NCBI GenBank assembly: GCA_019419405.1
Contig: DYAA01000182.1
Coordinates: 1 to 34,823, forward strand
Source: Collinsella sp.
GTDB lineage: Bacteria; Actinomycetota; Coriobacteriia; Coriobacteriales; Coriobacteriaceae
DNA length: 34,823 nt
Direction: 5' to 3'
The notes below the pieces were generated by a model, which saw only the letters and a program-made list of their open reading frames with translations, made no database searches and was not told the DNA's origin. Position 1 is the stretch's first letter; every line of letters starts with the position of its first letter. A program made the translations under genes and the position numbers. This document shows, one piece after another, positions 25,438 through 32,715 of the stretch.

Positions 25438-26850
25438 ATGGCGTTACCAGCTGATTTTCTATGGGGAGCCGCTTTGGCGGCAAATCAATGTGAGGGGGCC
25501 TATCAAGAAGACGGCAAGGGTCTCTCGGTTGCCGATGTGATGACCGCCGGCGCGGTCGATACGCCTCGACGTATAACGACCGACGTTGAGGCAGGGGTCT
25601 ACTACCCGAGCCACGACGGCGTGGATTTCTACCATCGCTACAAGGAAGACATAGCGCTCTTTGCCCAGATGGGACTCAAGGTCCTGCGCCTCTCCATCGC
25701 ATGGAGCCGCATCTTCCCCGAAGGTGACGAGATCGAGCCCAACGAGCGCGGCCTCGCTTTCTACCGTAGCGTATTTGCCGAGCTTAAGCGCTACAACATA
25801 GAACCTGTTGTTACGCTTTCGCATTACGAGATGCCACTTGGCCTCGTGAGAAAGTACGGGGGTTGGCGCGATAGGCGTCTCGTGGACTTCTTCGCGAGGT
25901 ACTGTGATGTATGCTTCCGGGAGTTCGGCGATACTGTGCGCTATTGGCTCACGTTCAACGAGATCAACGTTGCCGAGTACAATCCGTGGTCGCCCACCGG
26001 CATCAATAAGCGACCGGGAGACAAGGGCTATTGGCCCACCATCTATCAGGCGGCCTACCACCAATTTGTCGCAAGCGCTAAGGCGGTCATCCGAGCGCAT
26101 GAGATCGATCCCGGCCTCAAGGTCGGTTGCATGACACTCGCGGGCATTGTGTATCCAAAAACCTGCCACCCGCTCGACGCGAAGGCGGCAGACGATTTCC
26201 AAAACGATATGCTCGCCTTTGCGGATGTGCAGGTGCGCGGCTATCTCCCCTCCTTCTTATGCAAGGCCATGGGGCGACGCGGGGTTACCCTTGCGCGCGA
26301 GGCGGGAGATGACGAGATTCTCCGCGCCGGTACGGTAGACTTCGTTGGCTTTAGTTACTACTCATCGATGGTGCAAAGCGGCACCGAAGCCGACGCCGAA
26401 AAGACAGGCGGCAACATGGTGAGCGGCGTGAAGAACCCCTACCTCGAAACGAGCGCTTGGGGTTGGCAGCTCGACCCCATGGGCCTGCGTCTGACACTCC
26501 GCCTGCTTTACAACCGCTACCAAAAGCCGCTCTTTGTGGTAGAAAATGGCCTCGGCGCAGCAGACGAGGTGGTAGATGGGCGCGTTGATGACGACTATCG
26601 CATCGCCTACCTTCGCGCGCACATAGCTGCCATGATCGACGCGGTCGATGAGGACGGTGTGGACCTGATGGGGTACACGCCCTGGAGCGCGCTCGACCTC
26701 GTCTCCGCCGGCACGGGAGAGATGAAGAAGCGCTACGGCTTCATCTATGCCGACCGGGACAACGAGGGCGCTGGCACGCTTGAGCGCATTCCTAAAAAGT
26801 CATTCTTCTGGTATAGCGACGTCATCGCATCGAATGGTACGAACCTGTAA
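25438..26850 (+). CDS. GH1 6-phospho-beta-glucosidase
   Basis: 470 residues. Translation probably starts at the ATG at 25438, with GGAAGG 7 nt upstream; a GTG at 25432 is in frame but poorly spaced. GH1 hallmarks are the FLWGAALAANQCEGAY opening, the acid/base Glu175 in TFNEIN and the nucleophile Glu369 in VVENGLG. The C-terminal loop SAGTGEMKKRYGFIY (from Ser423) carries the Ser, Lys and Tyr that bind the 6-phosphate in phospho-glycosidases. It would hydrolyse PTS-imported phosphorylated cellobiose or aryl-beta-glucosides in the cytoplasm. It lies directly behind the regulator and 96 bp ahead of PTS IIA. This is a bglA/licH-like role, though LicH itself belongs to another family. Confidence 0.92.
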   Translation: MALPADFLWGAALAANQCEGAYQEDGKGLSVADVMTAGAVDTPRRITTDVEAGVYYPSHDGVDFYHRYKEDIALFAQMGLKVLRLSIAWSRIFPEGDEIEPNERGLAFYRSVFAELKRYNIEPVVTLSHYEMPLGLVRKYGGWRDRRLVDFFARYCDVCFREFGDTVRYWLTFNEINVAEYNPWSPTGINKRPGDKGYWPTIYQAAYHQFVASAKAVIRAHEIDPGLKVGCMTLAGIVYPKTCHPLDAKAADDFQNDMLAFADVQVRGYLPSFLCKAMGRRGVTLAREAGDDEILRAGTVDFVGFSYYSSMVQSGTEADAEKTGGNMVSGVKNPYLETSAWGWQLDPMGLRLTLRLLYNRYQKPLFVVENGLGAADEVVDGRVDDDYRIAYLRAHIAAMIDAVDEDGVDLMGYTPWSALDLVSAGTGEMKKRYGFIYADRDNEGAGTLERIPKKSFFWYSDVIASNGTNL

Positions 26851-26891
26851 TTCGCCAATCAGTCACACGGCTGTTTATGTCACATGGACAA

Positions 26892-26921
26892 GCGAGCGCA
26901 ACGCTGCCTTGTTGCGCTCGC
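26892..26921 (+). other. Intra-operon hairpin between GH1 and PTS IIA
   Basis: A perfect 11-bp stem GCGAGCGCAAC/GTTGCGCTCGC with an 8-nt loop and no T-run afterwards. It may stabilise or separate the two cistrons of the transcript. Confidence 0.5.
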
Positions 26922-26946
26922 GCAACAACAGAAAGGATATTGCACC

Positions 26947-27306
26947 ATGACTCCCGATGAAGAACTGCAAGTTTTTAAGCTCATCAGCACGGCAGGCACT
27001 GCAAAGAGCGCCTACATGGAGGCCATCAAGCACGCGAAAGATGGCCGAGCAGATAAGTCTCCCGCCCTCATTGCAGATGGCGATGCAAACTATCTGGAAA
27101 GCCACGGCGTTCATCTGGAAATGATCTCCTCCGCAGCTCAGGGAGTCAATGCCCCGGCATCGCTTATTCAAGTTCATGCAGAGGATCAGCTCATGGCGAC
27201 CGAGGTCACCAAGGCTTTTGCACGCGAGCTGGTTGACCTGTACCGCATGATCGACGCCATGCAGAACCGTATCGATGAACTGGAGAAGAAGGTCAACGCA
27301 GCGTAA
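26947..27306 (+). CDS. PTS lactose/cellobiose-type IIA component
   Basis: 119 residues from the ATG at 26947 (AAAGGA upstream). The frame begins earlier at 26884, but those codons read through the hairpin. The protein has the three-helix pattern of the Lac-family IIA: phosphoryl acceptor His77 and metal-binding Asp80 in IQVHAEDQL, and a final helix ending RIDELEKKVNAA. The second His of the usual HAQDH is Gln here. It takes phosphate from HPr and passes it to IIB (28838-29140). It is the only IIA of this type here, yet lies on the opposite strand to IIB and IIC. Confidence 0.92.
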   Translation: MTPDEELQVFKLISTAGTAKSAYMEAIKHAKDGRADKSPALIADGDANYLESHGVHLEMISSAAQGVNAPASLIQVHAEDQLMATEVTKAFARELVDLYRMIDAMQNRIDELEKKVNAA

Positions 27307-27354
27307 ATCTTGTGCGCCATAACCGGCTAGAGATAATCGGCAACGCCAAGTACA

Positions 27355-27388
27355 GGGCCCCGGGCATTCAGCCCGGGGCCCTTCTTGT
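27355..27388 (+). terminator. Terminator of the licR-type/GH1/IIA operon
   Basis: The 11-bp perfect stem GGGCCCCGGGC/GCCCGGGGCCC has a 5-nt loop and is followed by TTCTTGT. Confidence 0.88.
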
Positions 27389-27482
27389 GGGGAGGCGTCG
27401 TCCTTGTGGTGGAGGTGTCGTCCGCACCGTCCAATCCATACGGCGCTACGAATCGAGCCCGCGCAATACGCGGCGTCGGTAT

Positions 27483-27525
27483 ACAAAACGAGGTGGGCAG
27501 CGCTTCTGCAGCACCGCCCACCTCG
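27483..27525 (-). terminator. Terminator of the PTS IIB-IIC operon
   Basis: The 10-bp stem CGAGGTGGGC/GCCCACCTCG (27489-27498 with 27516-27525) is followed on the minus strand by TTTTGTAT. It lies 36 bp past the IIC stop and faces the plus-strand terminator at 27355. Confidence 0.85.
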
Positions 27526-27560
27526 CAAAACAAACGCGGCAATATGAAGGGGACTTGTTA

Positions 27561-28823
27561 CTATGCCACCTGTGCTTCCTGCTCCGCCTTGAGCCTGGGG
27601 GCGTCCATCGCCTTGATAAACGGAATCCAAATCAAGATATCGATGATGAGAAACACGACCTCAGCGATGGCGATGCTGATACCACCGGAAAGCATGCCAG
27701 TGATGACCACCGGGATGTTGAACGGCAGAATGCCGACGCATTTTGCCACAATACCCAGGGACTGCAGTGCGTACATTCCAATGACATTGACAAGAGGCGT
27801 CACGATAAACGGAATAGCAGCCACGGGGTTCAGCACAATGGGGAGGCCGAAAATAATCGGCTCGTTGATGCCAAAGAAACCGGGCGCCAGCGCCACCTTG
27901 CCGACCGTACGCAGCTGAGCGGAACGGGCGACCAAAAGGATGGCAATGGGAACGGCGGGGTAGGCAATTGCGATGGTCGTAATGTAATTGAAGTTCATAC
28001 CGATGATGTTGGGGAGAGCCTCGCCAGCAGCGTAGGCGGCCTGGTTGGCACCATCGAGCATCATGAAGAGCGGACCGATGAGGCTCGTGATAAAGCCGGG
28101 ATGAACGCCGAAGCACCACAGCAGGCACATGATCACGCTAATGAGAACAACGGAAGCGATGTTGCCGCCAATCAGACCCTGGATGGGCATCTGGATGAGA
28201 GCGTAGAAACAGCTGAACGCGTCGCCCCAGGGAGTCAGCGCAAAGATCATGCGCACCACGATAGCGCACAGCGCAATGGCAAACGCGGGAATGAGCGAAA
28301 CGAAACTGTTGGACACAAAGTCGGGCGTGCCAGTGGGCATCTTAATAACAATGTTCTTAGAAACAATAAGGTGGAAGAGCTTCGTTGCAAGGAACGCAAT
28401 AACGATGCCCAAGATCATGCCTTTAGTGCCCAGATAGTCAAAAGCAAGCGACGTCACACCATCTTCTGAAGTCAACGTAGGCATCAGCGCAACATAGACA
28501 ACAAGGGCGAGCACACCGGCGGCAGGAGCCTTAACCCCGATGTTCTCACCGTACGAGCGCGCAACACCGTAGGTGAAGAACAGGCCGAGCATGTTGGTGG
28601 TTGCGTTCACCACGGCAGAAAGCGCCACATTGACGCCGCTCGTTGTAAGGAACTCCTGATAAGCCGGAATGGGAATGCCCGAGAACAAGCTTGCGAACGA
28701 TCCGACGATGATGATGGGGAACATCGACATGATGCCCGACGAAATCGCCTGGAGAATCGTATTTTTGCTGACAGCGTTACCCCAAGAAGAAATCTTGGCA
28801 ATGATACCGTTCATGGATGCCAT
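27561..28823 (-). CDS. PTS cellobiose-type IIC membrane permease
   Basis: 420 residues, about ten hydrophobic segments. The start at 28823 has GGAGG 10 nt upstream; Met4 at 28814 is possible. Cellobiose/lactose-family IIC features are the conserved FGVHPG and the loop FFGINEPIIFGLPIVLNP, which holds the sugar-phosphorylation Glu. It forms the sugar channel and passes substrate to IIB-phosphate for phosphorylation. It follows IIB by 14 bp as an operon. Cellobiose or another beta-glucoside is the likely substrate given the adjacent 6-phospho-beta-glucosidase. Its short polar C-terminal tail carries no fused IIA or IIB. Confidence 0.93.
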   Translation of the reverse strand: MASMNGIIAKISSWGNAVSKNTILQAISSGIMSMFPIIIVGSFASLFSGIPIPAYQEFLTTSGVNVALSAVVNATTNMLGLFFTYGVARSYGENIGVKAPAAGVLALVVYVALMPTLTSEDGVTSLAFDYLGTKGMILGIVIAFLATKLFHLIVSKNIVIKMPTGTPDFVSNSFVSLIPAFAIALCAIVVRMIFALTPWGDAFSCFYALIQMPIQGLIGGNIASVVLISVIMCLLWCFGVHPGFITSLIGPLFMMLDGANQAAYAAGEALPNIIGMNFNYITTIAIAYPAVPIAILLVARSAQLRTVGKVALAPGFFGINEPIIFGLPIVLNPVAAIPFIVTPLVNVIGMYALQSLGIVAKCVGILPFNIPVVITGMLSGGISIAIAEVVFLIIDILIWIPFIKAMDAPRLKAEQEAQVA

Positions 28824-28837
28824 GTGCGACGCGCCTC

Positions 28838-29140
28838 CTAGTTCTCACCCATAAGGGATTTGGCCTGGGCAAGCGCAGCGTTGCCATCCATCGTGCCGTA
28901 CGCCACCATGTCAATGACGGCAACCGGCACGCCCGGGCATGCCGCGCGAACTTCATCGGCTTGGAACTGAATCTGAGGGCCCAGCAAAATGCAGTCGGCA
29001 TCCGAGGCGACTTCTGCCGCCTTATCAGTGGAGTAAGCGGCAATGGCGCACTCGAGGCCCTCGGCGGCGGCATCCTTCATCTTCTGAACCATGAGGCTCG
29101 TAGACATGCCGGAATTGCACAAGAGGATAATCTTCTTCAT
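28838..29140 (-). CDS. PTS cellobiose-type IIB component
   Basis: 100 residues from the ATG at 29140 (AAGGGG upstream); the open frame extends to 29521 but has no other good start and crosses gene remnants. The phosphocysteine loop is IILLCNSGMSTSLM with Cys8, typical of the Lac-type IIB family, with a P-loop-like fold and GPQIQF further on. It receives phosphate from IIA and donates it to the sugar bound by IIC. First gene of the IIB-IIC operon. Confidence 0.93.
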   Translation of the reverse strand: MKKIILLCNSGMSTSLMVQKMKDAAAEGLECAIAAYSTDKAAEVASDADCILLGPQIQFQADEVRAACPGVPVAVIDMVAYGTMDGNAALAQAKSLMGEN

Positions 29141-29207
29141 CGGCTTCCCCTTCTCGTTATCGTTATCGTGGAACCGTTCGAAGTGCATGCGAAGCTTCGA
29201 TGACACC

Positions 29208-29236
29208 ACTATATGAGAGGAAGTACGGCCACTCCA
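29208..29236 (-). promoter_or_regulatory. Candidate promoter of the PTS IIB-IIC operon
   Basis: On the minus strand a TATAGT (29208-29213) lies about 70 bp before the IIB start, with a poor -35 (TGGAGT, about 29231-29236). A CGAAGCTTCG palindrome between promoter and start could be an operator. Confidence 0.4.
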
Positions 29237-29283
29237 TAGCCGTTCTTGCCACGTTCGAATCCGGCAAGGGTGGGTAGGCCCCT

Positions 29284-29430
29284 TTAGCGCTTGAGCTTTT
29301 CCTCGCGGGCGACGAGGGCCTGCTTGAGCGCACCGAGGTCGCGCTCGGTGCGCTTGGCGCGGCGCGACAGAACAAACGCGTAAACCGCAAGTGCGAGCCA
29401 AATGCCCACATAGGCAGCTATAACAAAAGG
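29284..29430 (-). pseudogene. CcmD-like small membrane protein, 5' end lost
   Basis: 49 codons reading PFVIAAYVGIWLALAVYAF, then VLSRRAKRTERDLGALKQAL, to a stop at 29284. One helix followed by an Arg/Lys-rich coiled tail is the layout of CcmD/heme-exporter-type proteins. There is no ATG and no ribosome site in front, and the upstream codons belong to a transposase remnant, so the start was probably lost when that piece joined. A GTG eight codons in is the only possible start. The family call rests on short similarity from memory. Confidence 0.4.
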
Positions 29431-29435
29431 AGCGG

Positions 29436-29621
29436 CCGGGAGAACTCTTCGAACGGCACGCCGGTCCAGTCCCTGCCCTCGAAGAAGTCGCACTTGAGCG
29501 TGCCGAAGAACCCCTCGGCACGCGCGTTGTCGGGGCTCCGGGCCCTCCTCGACATCGAGCGCCTGACCCCGGGCCCGCACGCCTCGCGCCACTCGCGCCC
29601 CATGTAGACGGCGCCGCCGTC
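29436..29621 (-). pseudogene. IS3-family transposase OrfB remnant
   Basis: In one frame it reads GGAVYMGREWREACGPGVRR, then SMSRRARSPDNARAEGFFGT, LKCDFFEGRDW and EEF. The SMSR-x-DNA-x-x-E-x-FFGTLK block is the C-terminal DDE motif of IS3-family integrase cores, with the catalytic Glu in ARAEGFF. Both ends are cut: it begins in the middle of a helicase remnant and stops abruptly before the normal C-terminal tail. No terminal inverted repeats are visible. Confidence 0.8.
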
Positions 29622-29884
29622 GTAGCGCTTGCATTGAATCGCCCACCATTCCCCCGCCTCCGCGGTCTAGGCCATGAGGTCGATTCCGTTGTCTTGGGTG
29701 TCGTGGACGGGACAATCGTCCCATTCGAGTGCCTAGGCTATCGTCCCGACACGGGAAAGAACAGCGCGTAGAAGGAGTCGTTCTTGAGATAGCAAACGCA
29801 GGCCGCCTCGCACTTGTCGCCCTTCTCCTTGGTCGTTGCCGACCCATTGACGATAGGATCAAGGGCATCGTAGACGGTCTTGAT
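29622..29884 (-). pseudogene. Restriction-helicase (COG4889-like) N-terminal remnant
   Basis: Behind AAAGGAG, an ATC stands where the ATG should be (29882-29884), then KTVYDALDPIVNGSATTKEK, GDKCEAACVCYLKNDSFYA and a stop at 29738. After a frameshift the sequence resumes: WDDCPVHDTQDNGIDLMA, stop, TAEAGEWWAIQCKRYD. The last blocks match the Mrr-like nuclease domain at the start of type ISP restriction helicases (D-x-GIDL...WAIQCK, a PD-(D/E)xK site). The gene is dead: mutated start, two stops, a frameshift and truncation by IS3 sequence. The family is recalled, not searched. Confidence 0.6.
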
Positions 29885-29887
29885 ATA

Positions 29888-30055
29888 GCGACTCCTTTGT
29901 TGTTATTCAGACGTCACTATTTTAGCTAAGGACCGCCGGAACTCTTTCTAATTGGAGCTTATCGGTCGACAAGTCAAGCCGCCCGGCCCGCGATTATCAA
30001 TGGTTTATATGCTTCACATAATAAACTGCCACAGGATTCACCCGCAATTCACCCG
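29888..30055 (-). repeat. Leader B: promoter region of the helicase remnant, homologous to leader A
   Basis: It shares ordered blocks with 18944-19115 (see leader A), including CTTGACTTGTCGA, GATAATCGCGGGCCGG and ATAGTGACGTCTG. Here it sits about 60 bp from the tRNA gene, versus about 410 bp in the first copy, the difference being array R. Confidence 0.75.
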
Positions 30056-30072
30056 CAAAGTAAACCAATAAA

Positions 30073-30105
30073 GAAAAAGCTCGGAAGCAATTATGCTTCC
30101 GAGCT
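30073..30105 (-). terminator. Terminator after tRNA-fMet copy 2
   Basis: The 12-bp perfect stem AGCTCGGAAGCA/TGCTTCCGAGCT has a 4-nt loop and a minus-strand T5 tail. Its stem sequence differs from that after copy 1. Confidence 0.88.
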
Positions 30106-30218
30106 GCAAGTTCTTGGTCGCGGGGGCAGGATTTGAACCTACGACCTCCGGGTTATGAGCCCGGCGAGCTACCAGACTGCTCCACCCCGCAATGTCTGGG
30201 CGCCTCATGTGCGCAAGA
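30101..30218. repeat. 118-bp perfect direct repeat, copy 2 (contains tRNA-fMet)
   Basis: Identical to 19513-19630 in the same orientation. Confidence 0.9.
30115..30191 (-). tRNA. tRNA-fMet (initiator), anticodon CAT, copy 2
   Basis: A 77-nt gene identical to 19527-19603, with the CTCATAA anticodon loop, GGG/CCC anticodon stem and encoded CCA. Its 27-bp 5' flank is also identical to copy 1 and diverges beyond that, so each copy has its own promoter. Confidence 0.95.
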
Positions 30219-30387
30219 AAGAATATTACGCGGGAGTTCGGTAAACGGCAAGGAAAATCTCGTAGAGCATAATTCCTTCATATTTAAACCCCTCAGCCCC
30301 TATCACCGTAAACGAATCGCGGCCGAGCGCCGTCGACGGCGCGTATACAATGGTGCGCGTCCTTTTATGCCAACACTGGGAGTAGAC

Positions 30388-31161
30388 ATGCTGCTCGCTA
30401 TCGATATGGGAAACACGCAGACGGCCATGGGCCTGTTCGACGGAGACGAGCTGGTGCAGTCGTGGCGCATGCCCACCGACCGCTCCTATACCGCCGACGA
30501 GATCCACGTGCGCCTGATGGGTTTCTTTAAGATGTACGGCCTCTCGCTCGATGCGGTTGACGCGATCGCCTTTGCGGGCGTGGTGCCGCAGCTCTCGCGC
30601 GAGTGGCACGCCGTGGCCGACCGCATTGCCGCAGACGCCATCGTCATCGGGCCGCAGACGGCCGCCGTGACCAAGCTGCGCGCGGCGCGTCCCCAAGCCG
30701 TAGGCGCCGATCGCGTCGCTAACGCCGTTGCAGCCGAAACTTTCTACGGCGCGCCGGCAATCGTGGTGGACTTTGGCACCGCGACCAATATCGACGTCAT
30801 CGATGAGGACGGTTATTACATTGGCGGAGCGATCGCGCCGGGCATCCGCATCTCCATGGACGCGCTTGCCGCCCGTGCCGCCAAGCTCGCCAGCGTGCCG
30901 CTCGAGGCGCCCGAGCATGCCATCGGCCGCGATACCGAGGAGTGCATCAAGGTCGGCGCCGTGGTGGGCGCTGCTGCCATGGCCGAGGGCCTGGTCGAGC
31001 GCATGAAGCGCGAGCTGGGCCGCGAGGATGCCACCGTTATCGCCACGGGCGGTCTCGCCGGCATCGTCGCCGATTCGACCGATGCCTTCGACGTGGTCGA
31101 CGGACAGCTCACCATCAAGGGCATCTGCGAAATCTACCGCCGCATGCAGGAGCTGGGGTAA
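30388..31161 (+). CDS. coaX: Type III pantothenate kinase
   Basis: 257 residues; the ATG at 30388 has GGGAG 5 nt upstream. The longer frame reading through the tRNA is spurious. CoaX motifs are present: the N-terminal phosphate loop LLAIDMGNTQT, GADRVANAVA, the second ATPase motif VVDFGTATNIDVID and GGAIAPGI, and ATGGLA near the end. It catalyses the first step of coenzyme A synthesis, pantothenate to 4'-phosphopantothenate, and is insensitive to CoA feedback as a family. Length is normal. In many bacteria coaX lies next to birA; here birA is 1.5 kb away, with an ATPase cassette between. Confidence 0.95.
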   Translation: MLLAIDMGNTQTAMGLFDGDELVQSWRMPTDRSYTADEIHVRLMGFFKMYGLSLDAVDAIAFAGVVPQLSREWHAVADRIAADAIVIGPQTAAVTKLRAARPQAVGADRVANAVAAETFYGAPAIVVDFGTATNIDVIDEDGYYIGGAIAPGIRISMDALAARAAKLASVPLEAPEHAIGRDTEECIKVGAVVGAAAMAEGLVERMKRELGREDATVIATGGLAGIVADSTDAFDVVDGQLTIKGICEIYRRMQELG

Positions 31162-31216
31162 GGCAGGGGCTTAAGTCGAGCACGGGCGCGAGCGGCGGAC
31201 TAAGCAATGCATCGGT

Positions 31217-31259
31217 CCTATTCCTCAAAAACGAAATTTTTTCAGTTTTGAGGAATAGG
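31217..31259. repeat. Palindrome copy 1 (CCTATTCCTCAAAA...), 3' of the ATPase gene
   Basis: A 43-bp near-perfect palindrome 7 bp beyond the ATPase stop codon. It differs from copy 3 (32575-32617) by one base. It may also act as a terminator hairpin. Confidence 0.92.
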
Positions 31260-31266
31260 CTTTCTG

Positions 31267-32463
31267 CTACGCCTCGCCGCACAACCACCTCGCCAGGTCC
31301 ACGATCTGCACTCCGTCGCGATCCGTGGCCTCGTGATGCGTGCGGGCGAGAATCATCTTGGGATACGCATCGCCAATGCTCAGCAGTGGCGAAATCTCGC
31401 GTTCAAATGTCTTATCCGAGCTGATGTCGTCGCTCACCTGAATGTAGAGTTTCTCGCTCCGCTTGATTGCTACAAAGTCTATTTCCTTTTTATAGAGCAC
31501 GCCGACGTATACCTCGTATCCGCGACGCAGCAGCTCGATTGCCACCATGTTCTCGTATACGCGTCCCCAATCCATATCACGTGTACCAAGAAGCGCATAT
31601 TTAAACGCATGGTCCGCCAGATAGTACTTCTCGCCGCTCTTAAGGTATTTTTTGCCGCGAATGTCGTACCGACGAACTTTATAGAAGGCAAACGCATCGC
31701 ACAGGTACCCCATGTACGTGCCGACCGTCTTGTTCGTAATCTTTAACCCATCCGCATTTAATGCATCAGTAATGTTGCGTGCCGACGTAATGTTGGAAAC
31801 GTTGTCCATCATGTAATCGGCAATGCGCAGCAGCGCCGATTCGTTTCTCACGTTATGCCGCTGCACGATATCTCTCACAATGAGCGTCTTGAAGACGTTG
31901 GAGAGATATTGATAGCGCTGCTCCTGCAGTGGATAAGGGTAAGAGCCGGACATACCGCCGGTTCTCGCGTACTCATCGAAGTCGCGGTCGACCTCGCCCT
32001 CGTCGCCATAGAGACGATACTCCTCAAACGAGAATGGGAAAACCTCGATCTCGAACGTACGCCCCGTAAAGAGCGTCGACAGATCGCTCGACAGCAAAAA
32101 GGCATTCGATCCGGTAATGAATATGTCGTACTGCTCGGATGCGTGAAGGCTATTGATCGCACGCTCAAAACCGTCGCACATCTGAACTTCATCGATAAGC
32201 AGAAAGTTTTGTTTGCCGGACACTCGATGCTCTTTTACATAGGCGAGCAGCGCGTGATACTCGAGCAGGTTCTCGAACTCATCGAGGTTGTAGTTGATAT
32301 GGATGACATTCGAATTGGACAGATGTGCCTCCACGTAATCGCGGAGGGCCTCGAGCAATTTTGATTTACCGCTACGACGGATGCCCGTGATGACCTTGAT
32401 GTCCGGCACGCCAATAAGACTCGTCAACGTGTCCATATATGACGTTCTATTGATGAGTTTCAT
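31267..32463 (-). CDS. AAA+ ATPase with C-terminal DUF4143 domain
   Basis: 398 residues; the ATG at 32463 follows GAGGAGG. The N-terminal AAA_14 ATPase has a Walker A (GIRRSGKSK, 27-35), a Walker B (LLIDEVQ, Asp91-Glu92) and a sensor motif (FITGSNAFLL). The C-terminal DUF4143 region ends in a nuclease-like fold (KKEIDFVAIKR, then LYIQVS) that resembles a PD-(D/E)xK core in order. Family members are common single-gene accessory loci with no established biochemical role. Base composition is visibly AT-richer than in birA and coaX, which suggests acquisition. It is bracketed by three copies of one palindrome, one after the stop and two upstream of the start, and inserted between convergent coaX and birA. 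Confidence 0.9.
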   Translation of the reverse strand: MKLINRTSYMDTLTSLIGVPDIKVITGIRRSGKSKLLEALRDYVEAHLSNSNVIHINYNLDEFENLLEYHALLAYVKEHRVSGKQNFLLIDEVQMCDGFERAINSLHASEQYDIFITGSNAFLLSSDLSTLFTGRTFEIEVFPFSFEEYRLYGDEGEVDRDFDEYARTGGMSGSYPYPLQEQRYQYLSNVFKTLIVRDIVQRHNVRNESALLRIADYMMDNVSNITSARNITDALNADGLKITNKTVGTYMGYLCDAFAFYKVRRYDIRGKKYLKSGEKYYLADHAFKYALLGTRDMDWGRVYENMVAIELLRRGYEVYVGVLYKKEIDFVAIKRSEKLYIQVSDDISSDKTFEREISPLLSIGDAYPKMILARTHHEATDRDGVQIVDLARWLCGEA

Positions 32464-32489
32464 CGGGGCCTCCTCACGGTCTTTTATCG

Positions 32490-32530
32490 CTATTCCTCAA
32501 AACTGAAAAATTTTCAGTTTTGAGGAATAG
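32490..32530. repeat. Palindrome copy 2, just upstream of the ATPase gene
   Basis: Perfect 20-bp arms (CTATTCCTCAAAACTGAAAA and its complement) around one central base. It lies 26 bp upstream of the start codon, so it probably overlaps the promoter or 5' leader. Confidence 0.95.
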
Positions 32531-32574
32531 GCTCTATAGCGAATATACCTCGCGAAAGGCCGAGCCACCTTAAT

Positions 32575-32617
32575 CCTATTCCTCAAAAACGAAAATTTTT
32601 CAGTTTTGAGGAATAGG
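32575..32617. repeat. Palindrome copy 3, outer boundary of the ATPase cassette
   Basis: A 43-bp palindrome one base different from copy 1, 1.36 kb away. Copies 1 and 3 share the same asymmetric centre (AAACGAAA...TTCAG), so they are direct repeats as well as palindromes. Confidence 0.93.
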
Positions 32618-32648
32618 GCGCTGGCAACCCATTCCCCAGATAGGCGAA

Positions 32649-32676
32649 ACCCTCCCCGGCACAGGCCGAGGAGGGT
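32649..32676 (-). terminator. Possible terminator of the folPK-birA operon
   Basis: The hairpin ACCCTCC/GGAGGGT has an inner CGGC/GCCG stem and lies 40 bp past the birA stop. The minus-strand tail is only TTCG, so termination is uncertain. Confidence 0.4.
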
Positions 32677-32715
32677 CTTGTTGTCATGTCTATCTTTGGG
32701 CGCGAACGCCCCGCG

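Noticed and set aside
29245..29280. tRNA T-arm-like sequence GTTCGAATCC
   Set aside because: Only a T-loop-like string and one short stem are present; no acceptor, anticodon or D-arm can be built around it.
30133..30387. N-terminal extension of coaX
   Set aside because: The extension is translated antisense tRNA sequence; the ATG at 30388 has a good ribosome site and starts the conserved phosphate loop.
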